Source of the DNA: Methylobacterium sp. UNC378MF
GTDB taxonomy: Bacteria; Pseudomonadota; Alphaproteobacteria; Rhizobiales; Beijerinckiaceae
Direction: 5' to 3'
NCBI RefSeq assembly: GCF_900103195.1
Contig: NZ_FMWU01000018.1
Coordinates: forward strand, 62,001 to 126,000
Length of the DNA: 64,000 bases
Position numbers and translations under genes: made by a program. Positions 42,162 through 50,663 of the stretch are shown here, piece after piece; within the stretch, counting starts at the first letter, position 1; each line of letters opens with the position of its first letter. Under the pieces are notes generated by a model. It worked only from the letters and a program-made list of their open reading frames with translations. It did not search any database and was not told the DNA's origin.

Positions 42162-42413
42162 CGTTTCAATGGCCGGCGGACCCGCCGGGCAGGCCTGCAC
42201 GGGGCTCGCACAGCGCTGATCTCGGCGGCCGATCTGTAGGGCCTTACCGTGCGCCGTCGGCGAATCACCCGCCCGCGGAACGGACGCCCGAAGGCCGCCG
42301 CCGGGACAGGCCATCGCCGCCGCGCGTCCAGCCTTCGGGCGGTCCAGCCCTTGCGCCGCAGGGTGCCGCCGTGCTCCTGCTCCCGCGGATTCGACGGAAG
42401 CTGGGAGATCCCG

Positions 42414-42887
42414 ATGAGCACGATCAAGGAACGCCTGGAAGCGCAGGGTCTCACCCTGCCCAAGGCGGCGGCGCCGGTCGCCAACTACGTGCCGTTCGTG
42501 CGCACCGGCAACCTCGTGGTGATCTCCGGTCAGGTCTGCTTCGGCGCGGACGGCGCCATCGCGGCCGAACACAAGGGTAAGGTCGGCGGCGGGGTCACTG
42601 CCGAAGCCGGGAAGGCGGCCGCCCGGCTCTGCGCGCTCAACGTCCTCGCCCAGCTCGAGGCGGCGGTGGGCGACCTCGACCGCGCGGTGGTCCAGTGCGT
42701 GCGGCTCGGTGGCTTCATCAACGCGGCGCCGGGCTTCTCGGCCGTGGCCGGGGTGATGAACGGCGCCTCCGACCTGATGGTCAAGCTGCTGGGCGACCGC
42801 GGACGCCATGCCCGCTCCACCGTCGGCGTCGCGGAGCTGCCCCTCGACGCCGCCGTCGAGGTCGAGGCCCTGTTCGAGGTCCGCTGA
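42414..42887 (+). CDS. RidA/YjgF family protein
   Basis: A 157-residue member of the RidA/YER057c/UK114 superfamily, belonging to the longer group that starts MSTIKERLEAQGLTLPKAAA. The core has RTGNLVVISGQVCFGADG, CALNVLAQLEAAVGDLDR, VQCVRLGGFINAAPGFS and ARSTVGVAELPLDAAVEVEA. Archetypal RidA deaminates reactive enamines; this subgroup may differ. GGGAGATCCC precedes the ATG. The GDPD gene follows 2 bases after its stop. Confidence 0.9.
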   Translation: MSTIKERLEAQGLTLPKAAAPVANYVPFVRTGNLVVISGQVCFGADGAIAAEHKGKVGGGVTAEAGKAAARLCALNVLAQLEAAVGDLDRAVVQCVRLGGFINAAPGFSAVAGVMNGASDLMVKLLGDRGRHARSTVGVAELPLDAAVEVEALFEVR

Positions 42888-42889
42888 CC

Positions 42890-43639
42890 ATGGCCGCCCC
42901 CGACTGGCTCACCGCGCGGCCGATCGCCCATCGCGGTCTGCACGACCGGGCGGCGGGCCGGCCGGAGAACACGCTGGCGGCCGCCCGGGCGGCGGTTGCG
43001 GGCGGTTTCGGCATCGAGTGCGACGTCCAGATGAGCGCCGACGGCGAGGCCATGGTCTTCCACGATGTCGCCCTCGGGCGTCTCACGGGGGCGCGCGAGG
43101 CAGTAGCCGACAGGTCGGCCGCCGAACTCGGGACGCTGGCCGTGGCGGGATCCGCGGAGACGATCCCGACCCTGCCGGCCTTCCTGGCGGCGGTGGCCGG
43201 GGCGGTCCCGGTGGTGATCGAGGTGAAGTCCCGCTACGACGGCGACCTGCGGCTCGCGACCCGCAGCGCCGAAATCGCCGCGGCCTATGCCGGGCCGGTG
43301 GCGCTGAAATCCTTCGATCCGCAGGTGGTCGCGGCCCTGCGCGATCTCTGCCCGGCCACGATCCCGCGGGGGATCGTGGCGGAAACGACCCAGGACGATC
43401 CGGTCTACGCGGCTCTGACTCCTTCGCTCCGCAGGTCGCTCTCCGACCTGCTGCATTTCGCCGAGACGCGGCCCGACTTCCTGTCCTGGCGGGTGGACGA
43501 CCTGCCCTGCGCGCCGACCCATCTCTGCCGGCTGCTCGGGCGGATCCCGGTGATGACCTGGACGGTCCGGACCGCGGAGCAGCGTGCCCGTGCCGCCGCG
43601 CATGCGGACCAGATGGTGTTCGAGGGGTTCGTGCCGTAA
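42890..43639 (+). CDS. glycerophosphodiester phosphodiesterase
   Basis: A 249-residue TIM-barrel GDPD enzyme, without a signal peptide, that would hydrolyse glycerophosphodiesters to glycerol 3-phosphate and alcohol. Metal and catalytic motifs: PIAHRGLHDRAAGRPENTLA (HR..ENT), GIECDVQMSADGEAMVFHD (ExD and catalytic His), VVIEVKSRYDG and a C-terminal VMTWTVRT. It is closely packed behind the RidA gene, so an operon is likely. Part of phospholipid turnover. Confidence 0.9.
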   Translation: MAAPDWLTARPIAHRGLHDRAAGRPENTLAAARAAVAGGFGIECDVQMSADGEAMVFHDVALGRLTGAREAVADRSAAELGTLAVAGSAETIPTLPAFLAAVAGAVPVVIEVKSRYDGDLRLATRSAEIAAAYAGPVALKSFDPQVVAALRDLCPATIPRGIVAETTQDDPVYAALTPSLRRSLSDLLHFAETRPDFLSWRVDDLPCAPTHLCRLLGRIPVMTWTVRTAEQRARAAAHADQMVFEGFVP

Positions 43640-43793
43640 ATATTCTGCGGCGGGCCCGGTCATGGCGACGGCGCGCGGATCCGGTTTCGGCGAACCGGCG
43701 GAGTGACGTCCGCGGCCGTCTGACAAGGCTTCGACCGCCGCCGCGCGCATCCGCCCGCTTGCTCCGCGCCGGGCACGGGCTAGACTCACGCCC

Positions 43794-45056
43794 ATGAAGC
43801 AAGCACCCGGGCCGACGCCGGAGACCGCCGCACTGACCGTGCGAGCGCTTCCCGGATTGAAGGAGATCGGCGCCGCGGATTGGGATGCCTGCGCCTTCTC
43901 ACCCGAGACCCTGGCCGACGGCGACGAGACCCACAATCCCTTCGTGTCGTACGCCTTCCTCTCGGCGCTGGAGGAGTCCGGCTGCGTCTCGCGCAGGACC
44001 GGCTGGCTGCCGCTCCATGTCTCCGTGGAGCGCGACGGCGAGCGTCTCGGCCTGGCGCCCTGCTACCTGAAATCGCACAGCCAGGGCGAGTACGTGTTCG
44101 ATCACGGCTGGGCCGACGCCTACGAGCGGGCCGGCGGCGAGTACTACCCGAAGCTGCAGGTAAGCGTGCCGTTCACGCCGGTGACCGGTCCGCGCTTCCT
44201 GATCGCCCCGGGCGCCGATCCGGATGAGGCCACCGCCGGGCTCGTTGCGGGCCTGCGGGCGTTGCGCGGCGAGACCAAGGCTTCCTCGATCCACGTCACG
44301 TTCATGCGCGAGGCGGAGTGGGACAGGGCGGGGGCTGCCGGGTTCCTGCAGCGCACCGATCAGCAGTTTCACTGGCAGAACGACGGCTACGCGGGCTTCG
44401 ACGACTTCCTCGCCGCCCTCGCCTCGCGCAAGCGCAAGACCATCCGCAAGGAGCGCCGCGACGCCCTCGCCCCCGGGATCACCGTGGAGCACCTGACCGG
44501 CGCCGACATCACCGAGGCCCATTGGGACGCGTTCTACGCCTTCTACATGGACACGGGTTCCCGGAAATGGGGGCGTCCCTACCTCAACCGCCGGTTCTTC
44601 TCGCTTCTGTCCGAGCGCATGGCCGACCGGGTGCTCCTCGTGATGGCCAAGCGGGCGGGCGCCTACATCGCCGGCGCGATCAACCTGATCGGAGACACGG
44701 CGCTCTACGGGCGCAACTGGGGCTGCGTCGAGGATCACCCGTTCCTGCATTTCGAGGTCTGCTACTACCAGGCGATCGATTTCGCGATCGCCCGGGGTCT
44801 GAAGCGCGTCGAGGCCGGCGCCCAGGGGGAGCACAAGCTCGCCCGCGGCTACCGGCCCGTCCTCATGCACTCGGCCCACGACATCGCCGACCCGGCGCTG
44901 CGCCGCGCGGTGGCCGATTACTTGCAGCGCGAACGCGCCCACGTCGCCGAGGCGGTGGACGTCCTCGACACGTTGACGCCCTTCCGGCGTACGGATGAGG
45001 GCGACGCCTGCGACGGCGCGGTGCGTTCCAAACCATCACCCCCCGAGAGCCCCTGA
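43794..45056 (+). CDS. FemAB-like (DUF482) GNAT-fold acyltransferase
   Basis: A 420-residue protein of the DUF482/PF04339 family, related to GNAT and FemAB folds. The family blocks are in order: GAADWDACAFS, NPFVSYAFLSALEESG, LAPCYLKSHSQGEYVFDHGW, YYPKLQVSVPFTPVTGPRFL, FHWQNDGYAGFDDFLAALAS, KTIRKERRDA and FEVCYYQAIDFAIARGLKRV. The role is unknown; FemAB relatives transfer aminoacyl groups. The C-terminal 30 residues are Pro/Ser-rich. The M20 hydrolase starts 3 bases after its stop. Confidence 0.88.
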   Translation: MKQAPGPTPETAALTVRALPGLKEIGAADWDACAFSPETLADGDETHNPFVSYAFLSALEESGCVSRRTGWLPLHVSVERDGERLGLAPCYLKSHSQGEYVFDHGWADAYERAGGEYYPKLQVSVPFTPVTGPRFLIAPGADPDEATAGLVAGLRALRGETKASSIHVTFMREAEWDRAGAAGFLQRTDQQFHWQNDGYAGFDDFLAALASRKRKTIRKERRDALAPGITVEHLTGADITEAHWDAFYAFYMDTGSRKWGRPYLNRRFFSLLSERMADRVLLVMAKRAGAYIAGAINLIGDTALYGRNWGCVEDHPFLHFEVCYYQAIDFAIARGLKRVEAGAQGEHKLARGYRPVLMHSAHDIADPALRRAVADYLQRERAHVAEAVDVLDTLTPFRRTDEGDACDGAVRSKPSPPESP

Positions 45057-45059
45057 GAC

Positions 45060-46220
45060 ATGAGCCCGATCGACCGCATTCAGACCTATGCTGACGAGCT
45101 GACGGCGCTGCGCCGCGACCTGCATGCCCACCCGGAACTCGGCTTCGAGGAAGTTCGCACCGCCGGCATCGTCGCCGACCTGCTGGAAACATTCGGCTGC
45201 GAGGTGCATCGCGGGGTCGGCGGCACCGGCGTGGTGGGCCTGCTCAGGGGGCGCACCGACAACGGGAGGCGCATCGGCCTGCGCGCCGACATGGACGCCC
45301 TGCCAATCGAGGAGGAGACCAACCTCCCCTACCGCTCCACCTACGCCGGCAAGATGCACGCCTGCGGGCATGACGGCCACACCACGATGCTGGTCGGCGC
45401 GGCACGCTACCTCGCCGAGACCCGCGACTTCGACGGCACGGCGGTGTTCGTCTTCCAGCCGGCCGAGGAGGGCCGCGGCGGCGCCCGGGCCATGCTGAAG
45501 GACGGGCTGTTCGAGCGCTTTCCCTGCGACGAGATCTACGGCCTGCACAACCAGCCCGGCGGCGGCCACGGCATGATCAAGCTGCGGCCCGGTCCGATCA
45601 TGGCGGCGGCCGACTTCTTCGACATCCACATTCGCGGCAAGGGCATCCACGCCGCCCAGCCGCACCGGGGCGTCGATCCGATCATCATCGCCACCGGCCT
45701 CGCGCAGGCGCTCCAGTCGATCGTCTCGCGCAACGCCGATCCGCTGAAGTCCATCGTCCTCTCGATCACCCGGATCGAGGCGGGCTCCGCCTACAACGTC
45801 ATTCCGGAGACGGCCCATCTCGCCGGAACGATCCGCACCTTCGACAAGGAGATCCGGGCGCTCGCCGGTACCCGCATGCGCGAGCTGGCGGCGGGCTTCG
45901 GCGCGGCCTACGGCGCCGAGGTCACGGTCGATCTGCAGGACGTGTTCTCCGTGCTGGAGAACGCCCCCGAGCAGGCGGCCGCCGCCACGGAGGTCGCCAC
46001 CGAGCTGTTGGGGGCGGACAAGGTCGAGGCCAACGTCGTGCCGAAGATGGGCAGCGAGGACTTCGCCGACATGACCATGGCGGTGCCCGGTGCCTATGTC
46101 TGGCTCGGCGCCAATCCCGGACCGGGGCTGCATAATGCCGCCTACAATTTCGACGATTCGATCATCCCGATCGGCAGCGCCTTCCTCGCGCGGATGGTCG
46201 AGCGCCGCACCGCCGCCTGA
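45060..46220 (+). CDS. M20 family amidohydrolase (HipO/hippurate hydrolase-like)
   Basis: A 386-residue zinc/manganese amidohydrolase of the HipO/IAA-amino-acid hydrolase branch. Features: RRDLHAHPELGFEEVRTA, RADMDALPIEEETNLPYRST, MHACGHDGHTTMLVGAARYL (Cys and His metal ligands), FQPAEEGRGGARAML (catalytic Glu pair) and a late NAAYNFDDSIIPIG. It probably deacylates an N-acyl amino acid; the substrate is not deducible. Its start is 3 bases after the FemAB-like gene, pointing to a two-gene operon. Confidence 0.9.
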   Translation: MSPIDRIQTYADELTALRRDLHAHPELGFEEVRTAGIVADLLETFGCEVHRGVGGTGVVGLLRGRTDNGRRIGLRADMDALPIEEETNLPYRSTYAGKMHACGHDGHTTMLVGAARYLAETRDFDGTAVFVFQPAEEGRGGARAMLKDGLFERFPCDEIYGLHNQPGGGHGMIKLRPGPIMAAADFFDIHIRGKGIHAAQPHRGVDPIIIATGLAQALQSIVSRNADPLKSIVLSITRIEAGSAYNVIPETAHLAGTIRTFDKEIRALAGTRMRELAAGFGAAYGAEVTVDLQDVFSVLENAPEQAAAATEVATELLGADKVEANVVPKMGSEDFADMTMAVPGAYVWLGANPGPGLHNAAYNFDDSIIPIGSAFLARMVERRTAA

Positions 46221-46329
46221 GGTGCCGGCCTCCCGCGCCAGCCGGGCTTTCCGGATGGCGGGCGATGTCGCCCCGTCTGCCAGGGCGGCCGTCGACAGGC
46301 CGGCCGAACGGTGCGAATCCTGACAGACT

Positions 46330-46353
46330 AGGCCCGCGAACCAACGCGGGCCT
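46330..46353. repeat. perfect 9-bp hairpin before the 35-residue gene
   Basis: AGGCCCGCG pairs with CGCGGGCCT over AACCAA. It lies 110 bases after the amidohydrolase stop and 15 bases ahead of the next start, with no T-tract. It could protect the upstream mRNA end or mask the following ribosome site; position 4 of the loop is C, so it is not an ANTAR hairpin. Confidence 0.6.
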
Positions 46354-46368
46354 CGACGGGAGGAGGCA

Positions 46369-46476
46369 ATGTCACCGGAGATACGGGAATCGCGCGCGGC
46401 GCTTATCCTGCTAGCCACTTCGGTAGGAGCGGTCCTGATTTTCGGCGCCTTCACGCTGCTCACGCAGCTCGGGTAA
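46369..46476 (+). CDS. 35-residue single-span membrane protein
   Basis: This short gene starts ATG six to eight bases after GGAGGAGG, as good a ribosome site as any in the window, and ends TAA. The product begins with a charged MSPEIRESR and continues as one hydrophobic helix (AALILLATSVGAVLIFGAFT) with a short polar end LLTQLG. It is probably an inner-membrane miniprotein with its N-terminus in the cytosol. No family is recognised. modC ends 84 bases further on, on the other strand. Confidence 0.65.
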   Translation: MSPEIRESRAALILLATSVGAVLIFGAFTLLTQLG

Positions 46477-46559
46477 GGCGCGGCAGGCAGTGCGACGCTG
46501 CTCGATGATGGCGCTCGCTGCGGCGCCCGCCGCCCCGACATCGTCGGTCGCGGCGGCGC

Positions 46560-47663
46560 TCAGATCGCCCTCGGCGGCCGCAGCAGACCGATCCCGGCGG
46601 GATCGAAGGCCGCACTCTTGATGATGGCGTGGACGTCGCAACCCGGCGTGAGCCCGAGTTCACGGACGGCCGCCGTCGTCACGCGCGCCACGATGCGTGC
46701 GCCGTTGCAGTCGATCTCCAGCGCCGTCTCGGCGCCCACGGGAGCCGATGCGCAGATCCGGCCGGCCAGCACGTTGCGGGCGCTGAGCCCGCGGGGGCGC
46801 TCGATGGCGACGAGCACGTCGCGGGCGGGAATCCGGACGCGCAGCCGCGTCCCGGGGGGGCGCGACAGCCCCGGCACCAGGAGGCGCCCGGCGGTGCCGG
46901 TGAGGCATGTGAGCCCCGTCGCACCATCGACGGCTTCGACGACCATGTCGAGGAGCGCGCCGGCCTCGGCCTCGTGGATCGGCACGAGATCGGCCCGGCG
47001 CAGGATCGTTTCCGCTGGGCCGATGGCGGCCACCCGCCCGGATTCCAGCACGATCACCGTGGTGGCGAGCCGCGCCACCTCGGACACGGCGTGGCTGACA
47101 TAGATGATCGGGACGCCGGCCTCGTCGCGCAGCCGCTCGATATAGGGGAGGATCTCGGCCTTGCGGGCCTCGTCGAGGGCCGCGAGGGGTTCGTCCATTA
47201 GCAGCAGGCGCGGCTTGGCCAGCAGCGCCCGCCCGATCGCCACCCGTTGGCGCTCACCCCCCGAGAGGCCCGCGGGTCGCCGCTCGAGGAGATGGTCGAT
47301 GCCGAGCATCCCCGTCACCGCCGAGAAGGCCGCGGGATCGGCACGGCGGCGCGCGAAGACGCGGCCGTAGCCGAGATTGCTCCGGACGCTGAGATGCGGG
47401 AACAACCGCGCATCCTGGAACACCACGCCGACCTGCCGCCGATGCGGCGGCAGGATCAGCCCGGTCGCGGTGTCGACCCACGGAGCCCCCCCGGCGACGA
47501 TCCGGCCCCGGTCCGGCCGGGCGAGGCCGGCGATCAGGTCGATCAGCGTGGTCTTTCCGGAGCCGGAGCGCCCGAACAGGGCGGTGAGCCCGGACCCCGC
47601 CTCGAAGGTGGCGTCGAGCGCGAAGGCGCCGCGCCGGAGCTGGACATCGACCTGGATGCTCAC
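46560..47663 (-). CDS. modC: molybdate ABC transporter ATPase
   Basis: A 367-residue ABC ATPase with Walker A GRSGSGKTT (about 31-39), signature LSGGERQRVAIGRALLA, Walker B LLLMDEPLAALD and the switch His in IIYVSHAVSEV. The last 100 residues are a Mop-type molybdate-binding domain (VRIPARDVLVAIERPRGLSA, VRELGLTPGCDVHAIIKSAA). It would energise ModB for molybdate import, feeding the molybdopterin of NasA. Unlike the usual modABC operon it is separated from modB by a gene on the opposite strand, so it must be read from its own promoter in the 62-base gap to the GST start or by read-through. Confidence 0.95.
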   Translation of the reverse strand: MSIQVDVQLRRGAFALDATFEAGSGLTALFGRSGSGKTTLIDLIAGLARPDRGRIVAGGAPWVDTATGLILPPHRRQVGVVFQDARLFPHLSVRSNLGYGRVFARRRADPAAFSAVTGMLGIDHLLERRPAGLSGGERQRVAIGRALLAKPRLLLMDEPLAALDEARKAEILPYIERLRDEAGVPIIYVSHAVSEVARLATTVIVLESGRVAAIGPAETILRRADLVPIHEAEAGALLDMVVEAVDGATGLTCLTGTAGRLLVPGLSRPPGTRLRVRIPARDVLVAIERPRGLSARNVLAGRICASAPVGAETALEIDCNGARIVARVTTAAVRELGLTPGCDVHAIIKSAAFDPAGIGLLRPPRAI

Positions 47664-47725
47664 GTGGCGGGACTCGGGTAACAGGGGCCCCGGCGCGTCC
47701 CGGCGCCGGCCCGGACTTGCCCGCG

Positions 47726-48382
47726 ATGATGACGGTCCACCATCTTGAGAACAGCCGCTCGCAGCGCGTGCTCTGGCTGCTGGAGGAACTCGGGCTGCCC
47801 TACCGTGTGACGCGCTATGCCCGCGATCCCTGGACCCTGCGCGCGCCCCCCGAACTCGTGGCCGTGCACCCGCTCGGCAAGGCGCCGGTGATCACCGACG
47901 GCGCGACGGTGGTCGCGGAGACCGGCGCGATCGTCGCCTATCTCACGGGCCTGGCCAGTGAGCGGCTGGTGCCCGAACACGGGTCGGAGGCCCGACGGCG
48001 CTACGTCTACTGGTCGCATTACGCGGAAGGCTCGGCGATGCCGCCGCTGCTGCTGAAGCTGGTCTTCGGGCGGCTGGCGCCGAGCAGCCCGTGGCCGCTG
48101 CGTCCCCTCGTCCGCCGCATCGCCGACACGGTGGTGCGGGGGTTCGTCGATCCGGATCTGCGCCGGCATGCGGCTTTCTGGGAGACGGAACTCGCCGGCC
48201 AGCCGTATTTCTGCGGCGCCGACTTCACCGCGGCCGACATCCTGATGAGCTTCCCGCTGGAGGCCTTCGCGGCGCGGGGCACGGGCGCGGGCCCGCGCGT
48301 GAGGGACTGGCTCGCACGCATCCACGCCCGTCCGGCCTATCAGAGGGCGCTGCAGCAGGGCGGCCCCTACGCGTATGCCTGA
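47726..48382 (+). CDS. glutathione S-transferase family protein
   Basis: A 218-residue GST. The N-terminal thioredoxin-like domain (TVHHLENSRSQRVLWLLEEL, HPLGKAPVITDGATVVAETG with the Pro and Glu/Ser-type glutathione site) is followed by an all-helical domain ending YFCGADFTAADILMSFPLEA. The Ser in NSRSQR is at the position of the catalytic residue of beta-like GSTs. Two ATGs (47726 and 47729) are possible; a TTG is also in frame further upstream. It is antisense to, and lies between, modC and modB. Confidence 0.85.
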   Translation: MMTVHHLENSRSQRVLWLLEELGLPYRVTRYARDPWTLRAPPELVAVHPLGKAPVITDGATVVAETGAIVAYLTGLASERLVPEHGSEARRRYVYWSHYAEGSAMPPLLLKLVFGRLAPSSPWPLRPLVRRIADTVVRGFVDPDLRRHAAFWETELAGQPYFCGADFTAADILMSFPLEAFAARGTGAGPRVRDWLARIHARPAYQRALQQGGPYAYA

Positions 48383-48412
48383 GCGGGTCTTCCGCTTCGG
48401 GGCGTCGGCCAT

Positions 48413-49105
48413 TCAGCCGGCCCCCAGCCGTCTCCCGACCCGCGCGGCCAGGACTTCCGAGACCAGCAGGGCCGTGACCGACAGCGCGATCGAGATCAGG
48501 GTGAGGCGCAGGGCCGGCCCCTCCCCGCCGGGAACCTGCGTCAGCGTGTAGATTGCCGACGGCAGCGTCTGGGTCTCGCCCGGGATGTTCGACACGAAGG
48601 TGATGGTCGCGCCGAACTCGCCCATCGCCTTGGCGAAGGCCAGCACTGCTCCCGCGAGGCAGCCGGGCAGGCTGAGCGGCAGCGTGATCGTCAGGAACAC
48701 CGCGACGGGATGCGCGCCCAGCGTCCCGGCCGCCTGCTCCAGCCGCCGGTCCACCGCCTCGATCGATAGCCGCATCGCCCGCACCATGAGTGGGAACCCC
48801 ATCACCGCGCAGGCGAGCGCCGCCCCCGTCCAGCGGAAGGAGAAGACCACGCCGATCTCGGCGAGGGGGGCGCCGAGCAGACCCCGCCGGCCGAAGGCCA
48901 GCAGCAGCAGGTAGCCGGTGACCACTGGGGGCAGGATCAGCGGAAGGTGGACCAGTCCGTCGAGCAGAGCGCGGCCTGGAAAGCGACGGCGCGCGAGCAG
49001 CCAGGCCACGGCGAGGCCGGGCACGACGCTCGCGAGCGTGGCCACCGTGGCTACCCGAAGGCTGAGGCCGACGGCGGTCCATTCCTCCGGTGTCAGGCCG
49101 AGCAA
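48413..49105 (-). CDS. modB: molybdate ABC transporter permease
   Basis: A 230-residue inner-membrane permease with about five hydrophobic spans and the ABC-permease EAA loop (ASVVPGLAVAW...; LEQAAGTLGAHPVAVFLTITLPLSLPG). LTPEEWTAVGLSLRVATVAT at the start is typical of ModB. The start appears to be TTG at 49105: the frame is closed by the modA TAG 15 bases upstream, and no ATG or GTG gives a proper N-terminus. It is cotranscribed with modA. Its gene is convergent with the GST gene, whose stop is 30 bases away. Confidence 0.9.
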   Translation of the reverse strand: MLGLTPEEWTAVGLSLRVATVATLASVVPGLAVAWLLARRRFPGRALLDGLVHLPLILPPVVTGYLLLLAFGRRGLLGAPLAEIGVVFSFRWTGAALACAVMGFPLMVRAMRLSIEAVDRRLEQAAGTLGAHPVAVFLTITLPLSLPGCLAGAVLAFAKAMGEFGATITFVSNIPGETQTLPSAIYTLTQVPGGEGPALRLTLISIALSVTALLVSEVLAARVGRRLGAG

Positions 49106-49120
49106 GGGATCGGCGCGCCG

Positions 49121-49936
49121 CTACTGGCTGGCGCCGGGCTGCGCGACCACCGTGAAGCCCTGGCGCTCGAAGAAGCCCCGGGCATCCGGGCCGCGCAGGT
49201 AGGCGAGCAGGGTGTCGGCATCCGGGTTGCGCGATTCCTTGGTCACGGCCGCAGGATAGACGATCGGCGGGTGGCTGTCGGCCGGAAAGGTCGCCAGCAC
49301 GTGTACGCTCGGCTCGGCGGCCGCATCGGTGGCGTAGACGATGCCGAGCGGCGCTTCGCCCCGGGCGACGAGCAGCAAGGCGGCGCGCACGTTCTCGGCC
49401 TGGGCGACCTGTCTCTTCACGGCCTCCCAGGCGCCGAGCTTCTCCAGGGCCGCCCTGCCATACTTGCCGGCCGGGACGGCGTCGATCGTCGCCATCGCCA
49501 GGCGGCCGCCGCCGAGGATCCGCGTCAGCGTGCTGCCGGGATCCGGTGCCAGGGCGATCTGCGGATCCGCGGTGCCGTCTTTCGGCCCGGGGGCGATCAG
49601 CACCAGGGCGTTGCGCAGGAGATCGATGCGCGAGCCTGCCTTCAGCAGCCCGGCCCGGTCGGCGTAGTCCATCCAGGCGCGGTCGGCCGAGATGAACAGG
49701 TCCGCCGGCGCGCCCGCCTCGATCTGCTTGGCGAGGGCGTTCGAGCCGGCATAGGAGATCCGCGCGGTCTTGCCGGTCGCCCTGGTCCAGGCGGTAGCGG
49801 CATCGTCCAGCGCGTTCTTGAGGCTTGCGGCCGCGAACACCACGATGGGCTCGTCCGCCCGCGCGACGCGGCCGAGAGGGGCAAGCGCGAGCGACGCGAG
49901 GAAATGCGCAGCGAGGATCCGTCGCGTCAGGCGCAT
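49121..49936 (-). CDS. modA: molybdate-binding periplasmic protein
   Basis: A 271-residue substrate-binding protein with a signal peptide (RRILAAHFLASLALAPLG, cleavage near ARA-DE). Mature features: VVFAAASLKNALDDAATAW, AKQIEAGAPADLFISAD, RNALVLIAPG and APLGIVYATDAAAEPSV, all standard ModA blocks. It delivers molybdate to ModB. A short palindrome with a ModE-like half-site lies 25 bases upstream of the start. Confidence 0.95.
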   Translation of the reverse strand: MRLTRRILAAHFLASLALAPLGRVARADEPIVVFAAASLKNALDDAATAWTRATGKTARISYAGSNALAKQIEAGAPADLFISADRAWMDYADRAGLLKAGSRIDLLRNALVLIAPGPKDGTADPQIALAPDPGSTLTRILGGGRLAMATIDAVPAGKYGRAALEKLGAWEAVKRQVAQAENVRAALLLVARGEAPLGIVYATDAAAEPSVHVLATFPADSHPPIVYPAAVTKESRNPDADTLLAYLRGPDARGFFERQGFTVVAQPGASQ

Positions 49937-49960
49937 GAATGGGGTCTCCCCGTCGCGACC

Positions 49961-49974
49961 CGCTATATACGGCG
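49961..49974. promoter_or_regulatory. ModE-like half-site upstream of modA
   Basis: CGCTATATAC matches the left half of the ModE/Mo-box (CGCTATATA) and forms a partial dyad, CGC-N2-TATA-N2-GCG on the minus strand. The second half (TATATAACG) is absent at the proper spacing. No modE gene is in the window. It could also serve as a -10-like TATATA. Confidence 0.35.
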
Positions 49975-50056
49975 GTGAACGACGGGGACCATACGGGCCC
50001 GGCGGCCACCGGCCAAGGGCCCGTCGCCGGCGCGGGATCGTGGAGACCCGTACACG

Positions 50057-50254
50057 TCAGCCGAGCTTCGCCTCGGGACCGTCCTTCGGCTCGGCTTCCG
50101 CCCGGTGCAGGCGGCTCAGGAGAACTAGGAGGTGGCCGGGGAGCGGCCCGTCCGGTGCGGGACCGCCGAAAATCCGTTCACGCGGCCGGGCCTGCACGGC
50201 CGTACCGGTGACGACCACGGGCCCGCGGGGGCCGGAACGCCGGGACTTGGTCAC
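50057..50254 (-). CDS. doubtful 65-residue hypothetical protein
   Basis: A GTG-started frame giving MTKSRRSGPRGPVVVTGTAV and later PLPGHLLVLLSRLHRAEAEP. The leucine-rich end could be a helix; the rest is Pro/Arg/Gly-rich. The ribosome site is weak (GCAGGGTG). No family is recognised. It is the only candidate between modA and the small membrane protein at 50411-50554; the rest of that gap (49975-50410) shows nothing definite. Confidence 0.3.
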   Translation of the reverse strand: MTKSRRSGPRGPVVVTGTAVQARPRERIFGGPAPDGPLPGHLLVLLSRLHRAEAEPKDGPEAKLG

Positions 50255-50410
50255 GCTGTACGCACCCTGCTCAATCGTGATTCACGTAAAAAGCTGGCAA
50301 AAACGCCGTCGGCAGCGGCGGGTTCCACCGCGAAGGTGGATGATGTGGTCAAATCGCAATCATTCTGCCGTATTCCTGGGCAGTTCCAAGCACGAATCGG
50401 GATATGCGGC

Positions 50411-50554
50411 CTACCACGTTCGGATATCGTGCCGCTCGGCTGAGCGCCCTTCCGGAAGACCGCTCATGCCATTCGCGACCAGCAGCGCCCAGAGCGTTGC
50501 CGCGGCGGTGGTGACCACCGCGAAGAAGACGCTGATCAGGAGGGGCGAGATCAT
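50411..50554 (-). CDS. 47-residue single-span membrane protein
   Basis: Starting MISPLLISVFFAVVTTAAAT and continuing LWALLVANGM, the first 30 residues form one hydrophobic helix; the last 17 (GLPEGRSAERHDIRTW) are polar. It ends TAG. The upstream ribosome site is weak, so expression is uncertain, but the sharp hydrophobic/polar division is not expected of a random GC-rich frame. No family is recognised. Confidence 0.5.
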   Translation of the reverse strand: MISPLLISVFFAVVTTAAATLWALLVANGMSGLPEGRSAERHDIRTW

Positions 50555-50663
50555 GGCGGTTCGATTGTCTGTCAAAACCGGCGCGCCGCCTCACGAAGTG
50601 CGGCGCGCCTGAGTTAAGGGTCTGGCCTTGAGGAAGCCGAGATTGTTTAAGCACACAGGATGG

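Noticed and set aside
46330..46353. Hexaloop hairpin AACCAA considered as a second ANTAR target
   Set aside because: Position 4 is C rather than G, and there is no paired hairpin or following terminator.
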